The position numbers and the translations under genes were made by a program. Below are positions 9,578 to 17,569 of a DNA stretch of 64,000 nucleotides, in pieces. The stretch's first letter is position 1; every line of letters begins with the position of its first letter. Below the pieces are notes generated by a model. It saw nothing but the letters and a program-made list of their open reading frames with translations. It did not search any database and was not told the DNA's origin. This DNA comes from an uncultured Flavobacteriaceae bacterium (lineage in GTDB: Bacteria > Bacteroidota > Bacteroidia > Flavobacteriales > Flavobacteriaceae), in contig CANMFO010000004.1 of the NCBI GenBank assembly GCA_947497245.1, positions 307,759 to 371,758 on the forward strand, given 5' to 3'.

Positions 9578-11515
9578 ATGAGAATCAAGAACAAATTAGT
9601 TCTATTCGTTTTAATGGCACATTCTGTGGTATCCTTTGCCCAGCAAAAAATTTTACTGGAACAGAGGGTCAAAGAAAATATTCTCAACTCCAATACTGGA
9701 ATTGTGCTTGTCAAAACCTCAGGGTCGGTCTACGGAATAGGGCCAGAAAAGCAGGCTGTTATTTGGGAAAATGAGCGAATAGGGGAATTGGACTTTAGCC
9801 GGTACACGGAGATTCCACTTACACCTTATGTTTTTTTTGAGGACAAGCCCCTGATCAATTCCAAAATTCTTTCCAAGGCACTCAATACAAAAGGTATTTC
9901 ACGGGCCATTGTTGACGTAACTACAGGAAAAATTATTTTCAATTCAAGCGAGCAAGGCTTTCAGGCCGTTTTCAACACGCTGCTATTACCAGAGCAAAAA
10001 GCGGTTTTGGTAGATGGCAAAACAGACGAGGGGTTCGGAATTGGACTGTTCGATTTCGAATCGGGAAATCGAATATGGATGACCAATGTAACCAGCGACT
10101 TTTTTACCAGGGCCAAAGGTGCCATCCTGAACGAGGAGAAAGTCGTATTGGATGCCGACCAAAACATTTTTTGGTTGAAGAACCGGAATTTGCTAAAAAT
10201 AGATTCCAAAACGGGAGCTGTTGAATATGAAAGAAAGGGAATAACCAGTATTTTATTTAATGGCGAAGGAAATAGGCTCTACGTATCCTCCAACTACATA
10301 AGCAGCAAAAAATTGAATCAAGAAACCGCTATTTATGCAATGGACCCCAAAACCATGGACAGTTTGTGGTCAAGACCTCCAGTGCGAGTTGTCGGAAACA
10401 TCATGGAGACCACTTTGGATAAGGGCCAGTTGGTCGTGGTTACCTCCAAGGGCTTTACTATTATCAACGCAGAAAATGGAAAGAAAAAATGGGACAGGTC
10501 CGATCCTTTGCCCCTGATCAAAAAAATCGTCCCTACTACCGATAGCTATTTGGTGGTTCAGGAAAACCTGTTAACCCGAATCGACCAGTTTGGCCATGTT
10601 GCCTGGGACGCTCCATTGAAAATTACGTATTCCGACGATGAAAACCCAGTACATATTTTTGACGATGATCCATACGCACTATTTATAACACCTTCAAGAG
10701 CAAATAGGGTGCAAATTGAATCTGGAAAAAAAATATGGGAAGAGGACCTTGCCCTATTTGATGCCGATTTCATCAACAGAAATTTAAAGCTAGAACTGCC
10801 CTATCATCGTGTATGGTTCAATCCCGAAACCGGGCAGTTTCCCGTTTATAGTGAAAATAGCTTCTATCTTTTCAACAATCGGGACAGCATGGCCCCGAAA
10901 TCGTTGCACAGTGTTGATTTCGGAAGAGAGTTTCCAAAGCTAAAAATTAGGAATGACGCCTATCTTCTGTTCGAGGGCAATACTTTCTATTTGTTCGATT
11001 TTTCAGGAAAGCTGGTTTATAAGAAGGAATATCCCGCCATGAAATCGGGCTCCTTCGTTCGTAGATCTTTCCGCGATTCCTTCTACTGGCTCAGAAGAGG
11101 TCTACAAATAACCTCGGCCACATTGCTTTTTGCGCCTACCCAGGCAAACCGAGCACTCAGAAGTACCATCGTATCCAATAATTTAGGTGCTTTTGGTACA
11201 GGGGTTTCCAGTATTTATGGCACCTATCATTCATACACCCGGGGCTTGAATAGCTTGACAGATTTGGATGTAGATCTGGGTTCCAACCTAGAGTACGTTT
11301 TCAAAAGAATTCGCAAAAGCAGAAAAAATGATGACTCTATGATGATCACGGTCCCAAAAAATGGACAGGTACATATCATCAATTTCCAAATCGACACGGG
11401 GAGCGAAGAGGTTATAAAGAAAATGGATAGGAGAAAAGATAGTTTCGTCATTGACGAGATCGAAAGGGTACTGTATTCTTTTGATGGCAAAGAAGTTTAC
11501 ATCGAACGCCTGTGA
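9578..11515 (+). CDS. Exported PQQ-like beta-propeller protein, function unknown
   Basis: The 645-residue protein has a signal peptide (residues 1-22, ending SFAQQ) and repeats of the PQQ/quinoprotein beta-propeller type: AVIWENERIGELDF, GNRIWMTNVTSDF, KTMDSLWSRPPV, NGKKKWDRSDPL and SGKKIWEEDLALF each end a blade with a Trp-containing strand. No PQQ-dehydrogenase metal site is evident, so it is more likely a binding or scaffolding propeller than an enzyme. It stands alone: 223 bp upstream and 117 bp downstream are free of genes. Predicted periplasmic or surface-located. Confidence 0.68.
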   Translation: MRIKNKLVLFVLMAHSVVSFAQQKILLEQRVKENILNSNTGIVLVKTSGSVYGIGPEKQAVIWENERIGELDFSRYTEIPLTPYVFFEDKPLINSKILSKALNTKGISRAIVDVTTGKIIFNSSEQGFQAVFNTLLLPEQKAVLVDGKTDEGFGIGLFDFESGNRIWMTNVTSDFFTRAKGAILNEEKVVLDADQNIFWLKNRNLLKIDSKTGAVEYERKGITSILFNGEGNRLYVSSNYISSKKLNQETAIYAMDPKTMDSLWSRPPVRVVGNIMETTLDKGQLVVVTSKGFTIINAENGKKKWDRSDPLPLIKKIVPTTDSYLVVQENLLTRIDQFGHVAWDAPLKITYSDDENPVHIFDDDPYALFITPSRANRVQIESGKKIWEEDLALFDADFINRNLKLELPYHRVWFNPETGQFPVYSENSFYLFNNRDSMAPKSLHSVDFGREFPKLKIRNDAYLLFEGNTFYLFDFSGKLVYKKEYPAMKSGSFVRRSFRDSFYWLRRGLQITSATLLFAPTQANRALRSTIVSNNLGAFGTGVSSIYGTYHSYTRGLNSLTDLDVDLGSNLEYVFKRIRKSRKNDDSMMITVPKNGQVHIINFQIDTGSEEVIKKMDRRKDSFVIDEIERVLYSFDGKEVYIERL

Positions 11516-11632
11516 CTTGTCTTTGGCTTCCCGACGGCACGCATAGCATCTAGTTTTTTAATTCTTTTTAAAAGTAAATCAATTCGACCAAAGCCGGAAC
11601 TTAAGCGCTTATCGGCCCCTAAAATAAAGATA

Positions 11633-12760
11633 ATGCCGAATCTACGTATTCTTTCAATGCTGCTTCCCCTCGTAATGCTTGCGGGGTGTTCCTTAATGGA
11701 ATTATCCCTTGAAGGGGATTCCGAACCCCTTTCTAAAACGGCTATAAATACCAGGTTACTTGTCCGGGCATTTCATGATGATTTTACAAACCAAGTAGTG
11801 ATCGTTGCAGATTCTATTCGTAAAATGTCGCAAGACATTGAAGTACAAAAAAAAGCGATACAATGGAAAATCAATACGAACAAGGCCTCGGCCAAAGCGG
11901 CTTTTCAATCCATTCCTGAAATAGCATTGGTCGATACTTGGATATTATGCTCCCAAATGGATACCTACTTCAAAACAGATGCCGGTAGCGTTGTTTTCAA
12001 TGAAGCCTCCCCTTTGGCGGTGCAAGCGGCAAGGGGTTTGAATGAAAGAATTGAAAAGACGGCCCGTGTGCTCTATCCTAAAAAGCGATTCGACCAACTC
12101 GCTTCCTTTGTATCCGATTATACTGTAAAACACCCCTTCACTTCCTTGGAATTTCCGAGACAGAATATTCTAAATGAACTTACCCGACATTTGAATGTTG
12201 CCGATACGACCTATATTACCACCTTGGGTTCTGGATCCCAAGCTATGAGTGACCTTTCCGACAGGATCGGGGTTTTTAGGGAGCAATTGCAGTTGCAACT
12301 TGAATGGCAAAAAGAATTGATTTCCTTAAATTGGGAAAACGACAGTATTGCGGATAGCTATTTGGCACGGGCCGATTCCCTATCCGTAAGCTTGGGCCAA
12401 TTGGCCACTATAGCCCGTGAGTCGCCAGAAACCATGGCATTGATCGCAGAAAATATGCGCATGGAACTGCTCCCCATTGTGTCCCGTTTCAATGAGGGTA
12501 TTGAGGGCTCCATTATGAGGTTTTCCGAAGAACGTCGTTTGTTGCAAAAGTTTATTGACGAACAAAGGGTATTGGCTGTTGGGGATATGAACAGTTCCGG
12601 AAAAGCCTTGATAGTGGAAACAGGCCAAAGCATGACCGAAGTCGTCAAAGAAGTAAGTTGGTTGCTTATTGTTTTGACGGTTATCCTCGCCTTGGTTTTC
12701 GGCGGTATTCCATTTGTTGCAGGTTATCTGGTGGCAAAGGCAAGGTTCAAGGAGAAGTAG
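11633..12760 (+). CDS. Hypothetical lipoprotein with C-terminal membrane helix
   Basis: Not assigned to a known family. The 375-residue product begins with a lipoprotein signal (VMLAGCSLM, lipidated Cys about residue 19), continues as a mostly helical, charged stretch with coiled-coil-like heptads around residues 190-330 (LQLQLEWQKELISL, ADSLSVSLGQLATIARE), and ends with one strong hydrophobic helix (LLIVLTVILALVFGGIPF) plus a short basic tail. Having both a lipid anchor and a terminal transmembrane helix suggests it spans the periplasm or is doubly anchored to the inner membrane. It lies 19 bp before a small lipoprotein gene, probably co-transcribed. Confidence 0.6.
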   Translation: MPNLRILSMLLPLVMLAGCSLMELSLEGDSEPLSKTAINTRLLVRAFHDDFTNQVVIVADSIRKMSQDIEVQKKAIQWKINTNKASAKAAFQSIPEIALVDTWILCSQMDTYFKTDAGSVVFNEASPLAVQAARGLNERIEKTARVLYPKKRFDQLASFVSDYTVKHPFTSLEFPRQNILNELTRHLNVADTTYITTLGSGSQAMSDLSDRIGVFREQLQLQLEWQKELISLNWENDSIADSYLARADSLSVSLGQLATIARESPETMALIAENMRMELLPIVSRFNEGIEGSIMRFSEERRLLQKFIDEQRVLAVGDMNSSGKALIVETGQSMTEVVKEVSWLLIVLTVILALVFGGIPFVAGYLVAKARFKEK

Positions 12761-12779
12761 ATGAAAACAATTGTTTTTT

Positions 12780-13100
12780 ATGAGTGAAAAAATTGGAATT
12801 AAAGGGCTTTACGTTGGATTTATACTATTATCCGCGATACTCTCAAGTGCTTGCTCCTCCGCGAAAAAGTGCCCAGATGGAGAAATGGGGACATTAAGAA
12901 CCTTGGATTTAGATGGCTGTGGGTGGATAATCGAACTCAAAAACGGGGATAAGCTCCAACCCATAAACCTTGATTCTTTTGAGGTGACCAAACAAGAAGG
13001 TCTTTCAGTGGGTCTTAGCTACGTAGAGGTAAATGACATGGCTGGTATATGTATGAAGGGAAAGAGGGTTGAACTTACTTGTTTGGAGGTTCGGGAGTAA
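12780..13100 (+). CDS. Small hypothetical lipoprotein
   Basis: About 106 residues from ATG 12780 (a TTG 9 bp upstream is in frame but less likely). The N-terminus is a lipoprotein signal ending LSSACSSAKKC. The mature part is short and beta-rich with four cysteines in or near GDGC/GIC-type positions (LDLDGCGWIIELKNGDKL, DMAGICMKGKRVELTCLE), which may form disulphides in the periplasm. The pattern 'Trp-Ile-Ile-Glu-Leu...Gly-Asp...Leu-Gln-Pro' is seen in small flavobacterial lipoproteins of unknown role. It is 19 bp downstream of the preceding lipoprotein gene. Confidence 0.6.
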   Translation: MSEKIGIKGLYVGFILLSAILSSACSSAKKCPDGEMGTLRTLDLDGCGWIIELKNGDKLQPINLDSFEVTKQEGLSVGLSYVEVNDMAGICMKGKRVELTCLEVRE

Positions 13101-13243
13101 CCTATTTGTGCTTTATATAGGAGGTTTTTCACTCCTAACAAATCCTTGTCCAATTGGCTGAATTCAATTGAATTTCTAGGTAGGGTGATTTTGTCATTGC
13201 CTTTATACGGAAAAAAACAGTTCTTGATTTAAACTCATACCAA

Positions 13244-15064
13244 ATGAAAATTAAAGAGGAAAAAATACGGGAGTTGATTACCCAAATAGAGGTCATTTTG
13301 GAAGCTATAAGACTGGAAGAATCGAAGTTCGAAGATTTTTTAGCGCATATAAGTCCCGAATATCTTAAGAGTGCCCGGAATCTAATCCACTATAGTACGT
13401 TTAGAACATTTGATTTAAGGACCACTCAAAAAAAATTGAAGAATATGGGATTGACCAGGTTTGCAAATGCCGAGGGGCATTTGATGTCCAGTTTGTTGAA
13501 AACAAGGTTTATCCTATATAGCTTGGTGGGAGATCAACCCATTGTGGATACCAAGGCGGGACTGTCCATAAAAAATGGGAAAAGACTGTTGACCAAACAT
13601 TCGAAAGAGCTTTTGGGCTATCGTTCCAAGGGAAGAAGGGTCAGGATTATGGTCACCCAGCCCACCCAGGCCGCCCATGACTATCAAATGGTTCATGATA
13701 TGGTACAGCACGGAATGAATTGCGCACGGATCAATTGTGCCCATGACAATCCCGAGGTTTGGGAAAAAATCATTCTAAATGTAAAGAGGGCCTCCAAGAC
13801 CTTTGGCAAGAAGGTAAAGATTACCATGGACCTCGCTGGGCCCAAAATAAGAACGGGGCGCATAAAGCCCGGCCCCAAGGTTCGAAAATTCAGACCCGAA
13901 CGCAATGAAACGGGAAACATTGTTGGTCCTGCTTTGCTCGCATTTGTTCCAGAGATCAAGGAGGATTCGGAACCAAACACCATACCGGTGGCTTTGGATT
14001 GGCTAAAAAAATTGGCGCCAGGGGACAAATTAACTTTAACGGACGCGAGAAATAAGCTGCGAAAGCTCAAAGTGATCGACATAGATGATCGGCGGGCTCT
14101 GGCGCATTGCTATGAAACTTCCTATATACGTACGGGAACGATCATACGTTGTCAAAACCAAAAATTGGAAGACGCCTCGGTAGGAGAGCTTCCTCCAATA
14201 GAACAGGCAATTTTACTGAGGACCAATGATCTCCTTACCATTACCAAAACCGATATTCCCGGTAACCCGGCAAGATTTGATGACGATGGGAACCTTGTTG
14301 AAAGAGCAAATATCTCTTGTCAGCTCCCGGAGGTTTTTGACCGGATAAAAGAGGGTGAAACCATTCTATTTGACGATGGTAAGATCGAAGGTCGCATAGA
14401 AACCATATTTCCGGATCGTTTTGAGGTGCGTATCACGAGGGCCAAAGAAAAGGGATCCAAGCTAAAGGCTGAAAAAGGAATGAATTTCCCGACCACCGAT
14501 CTTGGAATTAGCGGCCTTACGGCCAAAGATAAGATCGATCTGGAATTTGTTGCAAAGCATGCAGACGTGGTAAACTTTTCCTTTGTAAATTCCAAAGAGG
14601 ATGTGGAAGAGTTGTTGACGGAATTGCAAAAATGGGATGCCGTCAATAAATTGAGTATCATTCTTAAAATTGAGACCCGATTTGCTTTTGACAACCTTAT
14701 AGAGATTATTCTTACCGCCATGAGAGTCAAATATATCGGTGTGATGATAGCTAGGGGAGACCTGGCGGTTGAAACAGGATGGGACACTATAGGAAAGGTC
14801 CAGGAAGAAATTTTGGCAATATGCGGTGCCGCCCATATCCCTGTTGTTTGGGCCACACAGGTTTTGGAAAGTTTTGCGAAAAAGGGCTTGCCTTCGAGGG
14901 CCGAGATTACCGATGCAACGGCTTCGTTGAAGGCGGAATGTGTAATGCTGAACAAAGGGCCATATATCAATGGGGTGCTACAACTGCTCAACAAAATTCT
15001 TTCTGGCATGGAACGGTTTCATGAGAAAAACGAGGCCATGCTCCCAAAAATGGAAAAACTTTGA
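13244..15064 (+). CDS. Atypical pyruvate kinase-like protein lacking the allosteric C domain
   Basis: Pyruvate kinase transfers phosphate from phosphoenolpyruvate to ADP. In this 606-residue protein the catalytic barrel starts only near residue 130 (RRVRIMVTQPTQ), after a helical N-terminal extension not found in standard enzymes. Recognisable motifs are GMNCARINCAHD, ITMDLAGPKIRTG, the B-domain region, IILKIETRFAF (catalytic Lys and metal-binding Glu), MIARGDLAVETGW, WATQVLESFAKKGLPSRAEITDA in pieces, and AECVMLNKGPY in place of the usual 'DAVMLSGETA'. The protein ends about 45 residues after this, so the C-terminal allosteric domain is absent. It is probably a divergent or paralogous enzyme and not the main glycolytic one. 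It is isolated, with 143 bp upstream and 112 bp downstream. Confidence 0.75.
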   Translation: MKIKEEKIRELITQIEVILEAIRLEESKFEDFLAHISPEYLKSARNLIHYSTFRTFDLRTTQKKLKNMGLTRFANAEGHLMSSLLKTRFILYSLVGDQPIVDTKAGLSIKNGKRLLTKHSKELLGYRSKGRRVRIMVTQPTQAAHDYQMVHDMVQHGMNCARINCAHDNPEVWEKIILNVKRASKTFGKKVKITMDLAGPKIRTGRIKPGPKVRKFRPERNETGNIVGPALLAFVPEIKEDSEPNTIPVALDWLKKLAPGDKLTLTDARNKLRKLKVIDIDDRRALAHCYETSYIRTGTIIRCQNQKLEDASVGELPPIEQAILLRTNDLLTITKTDIPGNPARFDDDGNLVERANISCQLPEVFDRIKEGETILFDDGKIEGRIETIFPDRFEVRITRAKEKGSKLKAEKGMNFPTTDLGISGLTAKDKIDLEFVAKHADVVNFSFVNSKEDVEELLTELQKWDAVNKLSIILKIETRFAFDNLIEIILTAMRVKYIGVMIARGDLAVETGWDTIGKVQEEILAICGAAHIPVVWATQVLESFAKKGLPSRAEITDATASLKAECVMLNKGPYINGVLQLLNKILSGMERFHEKNEAMLPKMEKL

Positions 15065-15176
15065 TCGGAGATCCGGCTCTTCGAGCTTCATATTCAATTT
15101 TCGACGATGGTTGGTTTTAGGGGCATTTACAGGTACGCTGTTTATTTCTTATATTGATTAAATTAAATCATGTCAA

Positions 15177-17330
15177 ATGAAGAGTATTTTGAATAGACCC
15201 GAACGCAAAATATCAGTATTTCTTGTGCTGACCGCCCTCTTGCTTTCTTTTGGTTTACAAGCACAGAAACAAGGAAAACCAAAGGTTCAAAATACCATTG
15301 GTTCTTTGGGTTTTGAAAATTTCATTGCGGCAGGGTGCCAAATCAATACACTGGGGGAAAATGAAATCAGTATTGAAATTTCTACGGGAGTGCCCTGCAC
15401 CCTTATTTTACAACATCCGGATATGAAAACGCTTCCAGAAACCGCGTGGATTTCATTTATAAGTGAGGTGGATGGTTTGGAAAGCCCGAGCGCAAACCTC
15501 TTGTTTTGGTCGGAAGACAATCAAGTCCAATCTCCTGATTTGATAAGTGCATCTGGGCTATTTCCAGGATTAAGGGCACGCAACTCCTTTCCATTATCAG
15601 TCTTGGCAGAGGGTAGGGGCGCGCCCAAAACGCCCGGGACATTGATTCAATTTGCATTTGGCAAAAGCGTGGATATAAATAAGTGGAGCCGTCTGGGGAT
15701 AAGTTTTATGAAATTTTCTGGGGAACCTGCCACGGTAACCCTAAGAGATTTCAAATTCTCCGCAGAGCAACCTGATTATCCTGTGCCTGATATAAAAATC
15801 ATTGATGAAATGGGTCAATGGATACAAAAAGATTGGAATGATAAGATGAAAAGTTCCGATGATATGGTTAGTTATTTACGTGAATTGGCCAATCGACCCG
15901 AACCTGCAAGAAACGCTGAAAAGTATAGCGAGTACGGAGGTACCAAACTCAAACAATTTAATGCAAGTGGTTTTTTCAGAACAGAGCACGATGGAAAAAG
16001 ATGGTGGTTGGTTGATCCTTCTGGTTATGCATTCTATAGTATGGGCATTGACATTGTTGGCCCTGGGATTCCTGGCAATGTCGAAGGAATAGCAGATCTG
16101 CATGAGTGGATACCCCAAAAAGAAGGCGAATATGTAGATGCCTGGGAGAGGCAAAAGGTATTCGACATCCTGCACCCTCAAGGCAAGGAACTGGGGTTGT
16201 TGAACTTTCATGTCGCCAATCTTATAAAGAGTTTCGGAAGTAATTGGCATGACCAATGGTCGAAAATTACAAAACAACGACTGGTTGAGTGGAACGTCAA
16301 TAGTATAGGAAATTGGTCCGACTCGACCTTTATTAGCAAATCTAAAATTCCTTACGTGATTCCGTTGCAGAATTTCCCTGTAACGAAGAAGCGCATATTC
16401 AGAGATTTTCCCGATGTTTTTAGTAGGGAATATGCGGACTTGTCGGCCGATTTTGCGAAGCAGTTGGAACCACTTAAAAATGACAAATACTTGATTGGAT
16501 ATTTTATGAACAACGAGCCAGGCTGGGCATATGTGCCCACTATTAATTTGGCTGAGGAATTATTGTCCAAAGAAGGAAATTATGCGAGTAAGGATACCTT
16601 GGTGGAATTCTTGAAACACCGCTATTCCAACATCAAGGATTTAAATATGGCTTGGAAAACACGTTTCGATGATTTTGATCGATTAAAGCAAACGATCAAA
16701 GGGGCCTCAAAACTATCAGAAACGGCTTCTGCTGATTTGGAGGAATTCTCCACTCTTATGTTGGAAAAGTATATCGAGGTACCTGTCAAGGCTACAAAAG
16801 CCGTAGACCCCAACCACCTGAACATGGGAATGCGTTGGGCGTCGGGTGCGTTGAAGGAATCATGGCGATTTGCCGGAACCCAATATCTAGATGTTTTTTC
16901 CATGAACAACTACACCGATAATCCTTCATCGCGACTGGATATAGCCGCTGAATTCACGAACAAACCGATTCTTATAGGAGAATTCCACCATGGTTCTATG
17001 GAAGCCGGACACTCGGCTTTTGGAGCCCGTTGGACAAAAACTGAAGCTGATCGTGCGATAGCTTATCGATACTATGCCGAAAATGCCGCCGCCCACCCCA
17101 ATAGTATAGGAATTCATTACTTTAGCTTCAATGATGACCCGGTACTTGGACGTTTTGATGGGCAAAATTTTCATCAGGGGTTTGTTAGCGTTGTCCATAG
17201 GCCATATACAGATTTTATTAAAGGATACGCAAGGGTCAACGACGAACTCTATGATGTCGTTATGGGCTTAAGAGCGGCCATGAAAGACCTGCCAGAGGGC
17301 TTGGTGACAGAGATCCCAATGAAGTTTTAG
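15177..17330 (+). CDS. GH50-like beta-agarase / clan GH-A glycoside hydrolase
   Basis: A 717-residue exported protein (signal peptide to about residue 30, ending GLQAQ). Residues 35-200 form a beta-rich N-terminal domain; the catalytic TIM barrel follows. The stretch FFRTEHDGKRWWLVDPSGYA (from residue 266) is a strong GH50 feature. Candidate catalytic residues are Glu447 in GYFMNNEPGW (acid/base) and Glu602 in ILIGEFHHG (nucleophile), at the ends of barrel strands 4 and 7 as in clan GH-A. GH50 enzymes cleave beta-1,4 bonds of agarose and related galactans, fitting a marine algal lifestyle. There is no SusC/SusD pair or sulfatase nearby. GH86 or GH42-like activity is a less likely alternative. 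Confidence 0.66.
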   Translation: MKSILNRPERKISVFLVLTALLLSFGLQAQKQGKPKVQNTIGSLGFENFIAAGCQINTLGENEISIEISTGVPCTLILQHPDMKTLPETAWISFISEVDGLESPSANLLFWSEDNQVQSPDLISASGLFPGLRARNSFPLSVLAEGRGAPKTPGTLIQFAFGKSVDINKWSRLGISFMKFSGEPATVTLRDFKFSAEQPDYPVPDIKIIDEMGQWIQKDWNDKMKSSDDMVSYLRELANRPEPARNAEKYSEYGGTKLKQFNASGFFRTEHDGKRWWLVDPSGYAFYSMGIDIVGPGIPGNVEGIADLHEWIPQKEGEYVDAWERQKVFDILHPQGKELGLLNFHVANLIKSFGSNWHDQWSKITKQRLVEWNVNSIGNWSDSTFISKSKIPYVIPLQNFPVTKKRIFRDFPDVFSREYADLSADFAKQLEPLKNDKYLIGYFMNNEPGWAYVPTINLAEELLSKEGNYASKDTLVEFLKHRYSNIKDLNMAWKTRFDDFDRLKQTIKGASKLSETASADLEEFSTLMLEKYIEVPVKATKAVDPNHLNMGMRWASGALKESWRFAGTQYLDVFSMNNYTDNPSSRLDIAAEFTNKPILIGEFHHGSMEAGHSAFGARWTKTEADRAIAYRYYAENAAAHPNSIGIHYFSFNDDPVLGRFDGQNFHQGFVSVVHRPYTDFIKGYARVNDELYDVVMGLRAAMKDLPEGLVTEIPMKF

Positions 17331-17569
17331 CTTGTGATATGTTTGCCATGGCCTGATGGGAGATAGGGCAATCATGACGAATAGGATATCATCGTTTTTT
17401 AGAACGACCAAAATCTTCGGATTTACATTGGCATCAAGGTCCATTTTCCATCTGTGATGGGCTTCGGTGGCCCATCGTCCTTTGGCCGTCTTTCGTTCTA
17501 AAAAAGCTCTTGGACTTTTAGTATTGGGCAATGTAAGGGCTTTTCCGAATAGTTAACGATGAAGGGTAA

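Noticed and set aside
17331-17531. Minus-strand frame between the agarase-like and patatin genes
   Set aside because: It reads somewhat like protein (RKTAKGRWATEAHHRWKMDL) but overlaps the agarase-like gene end, and no family, start signal or neighbour supports it. It may be a relic.
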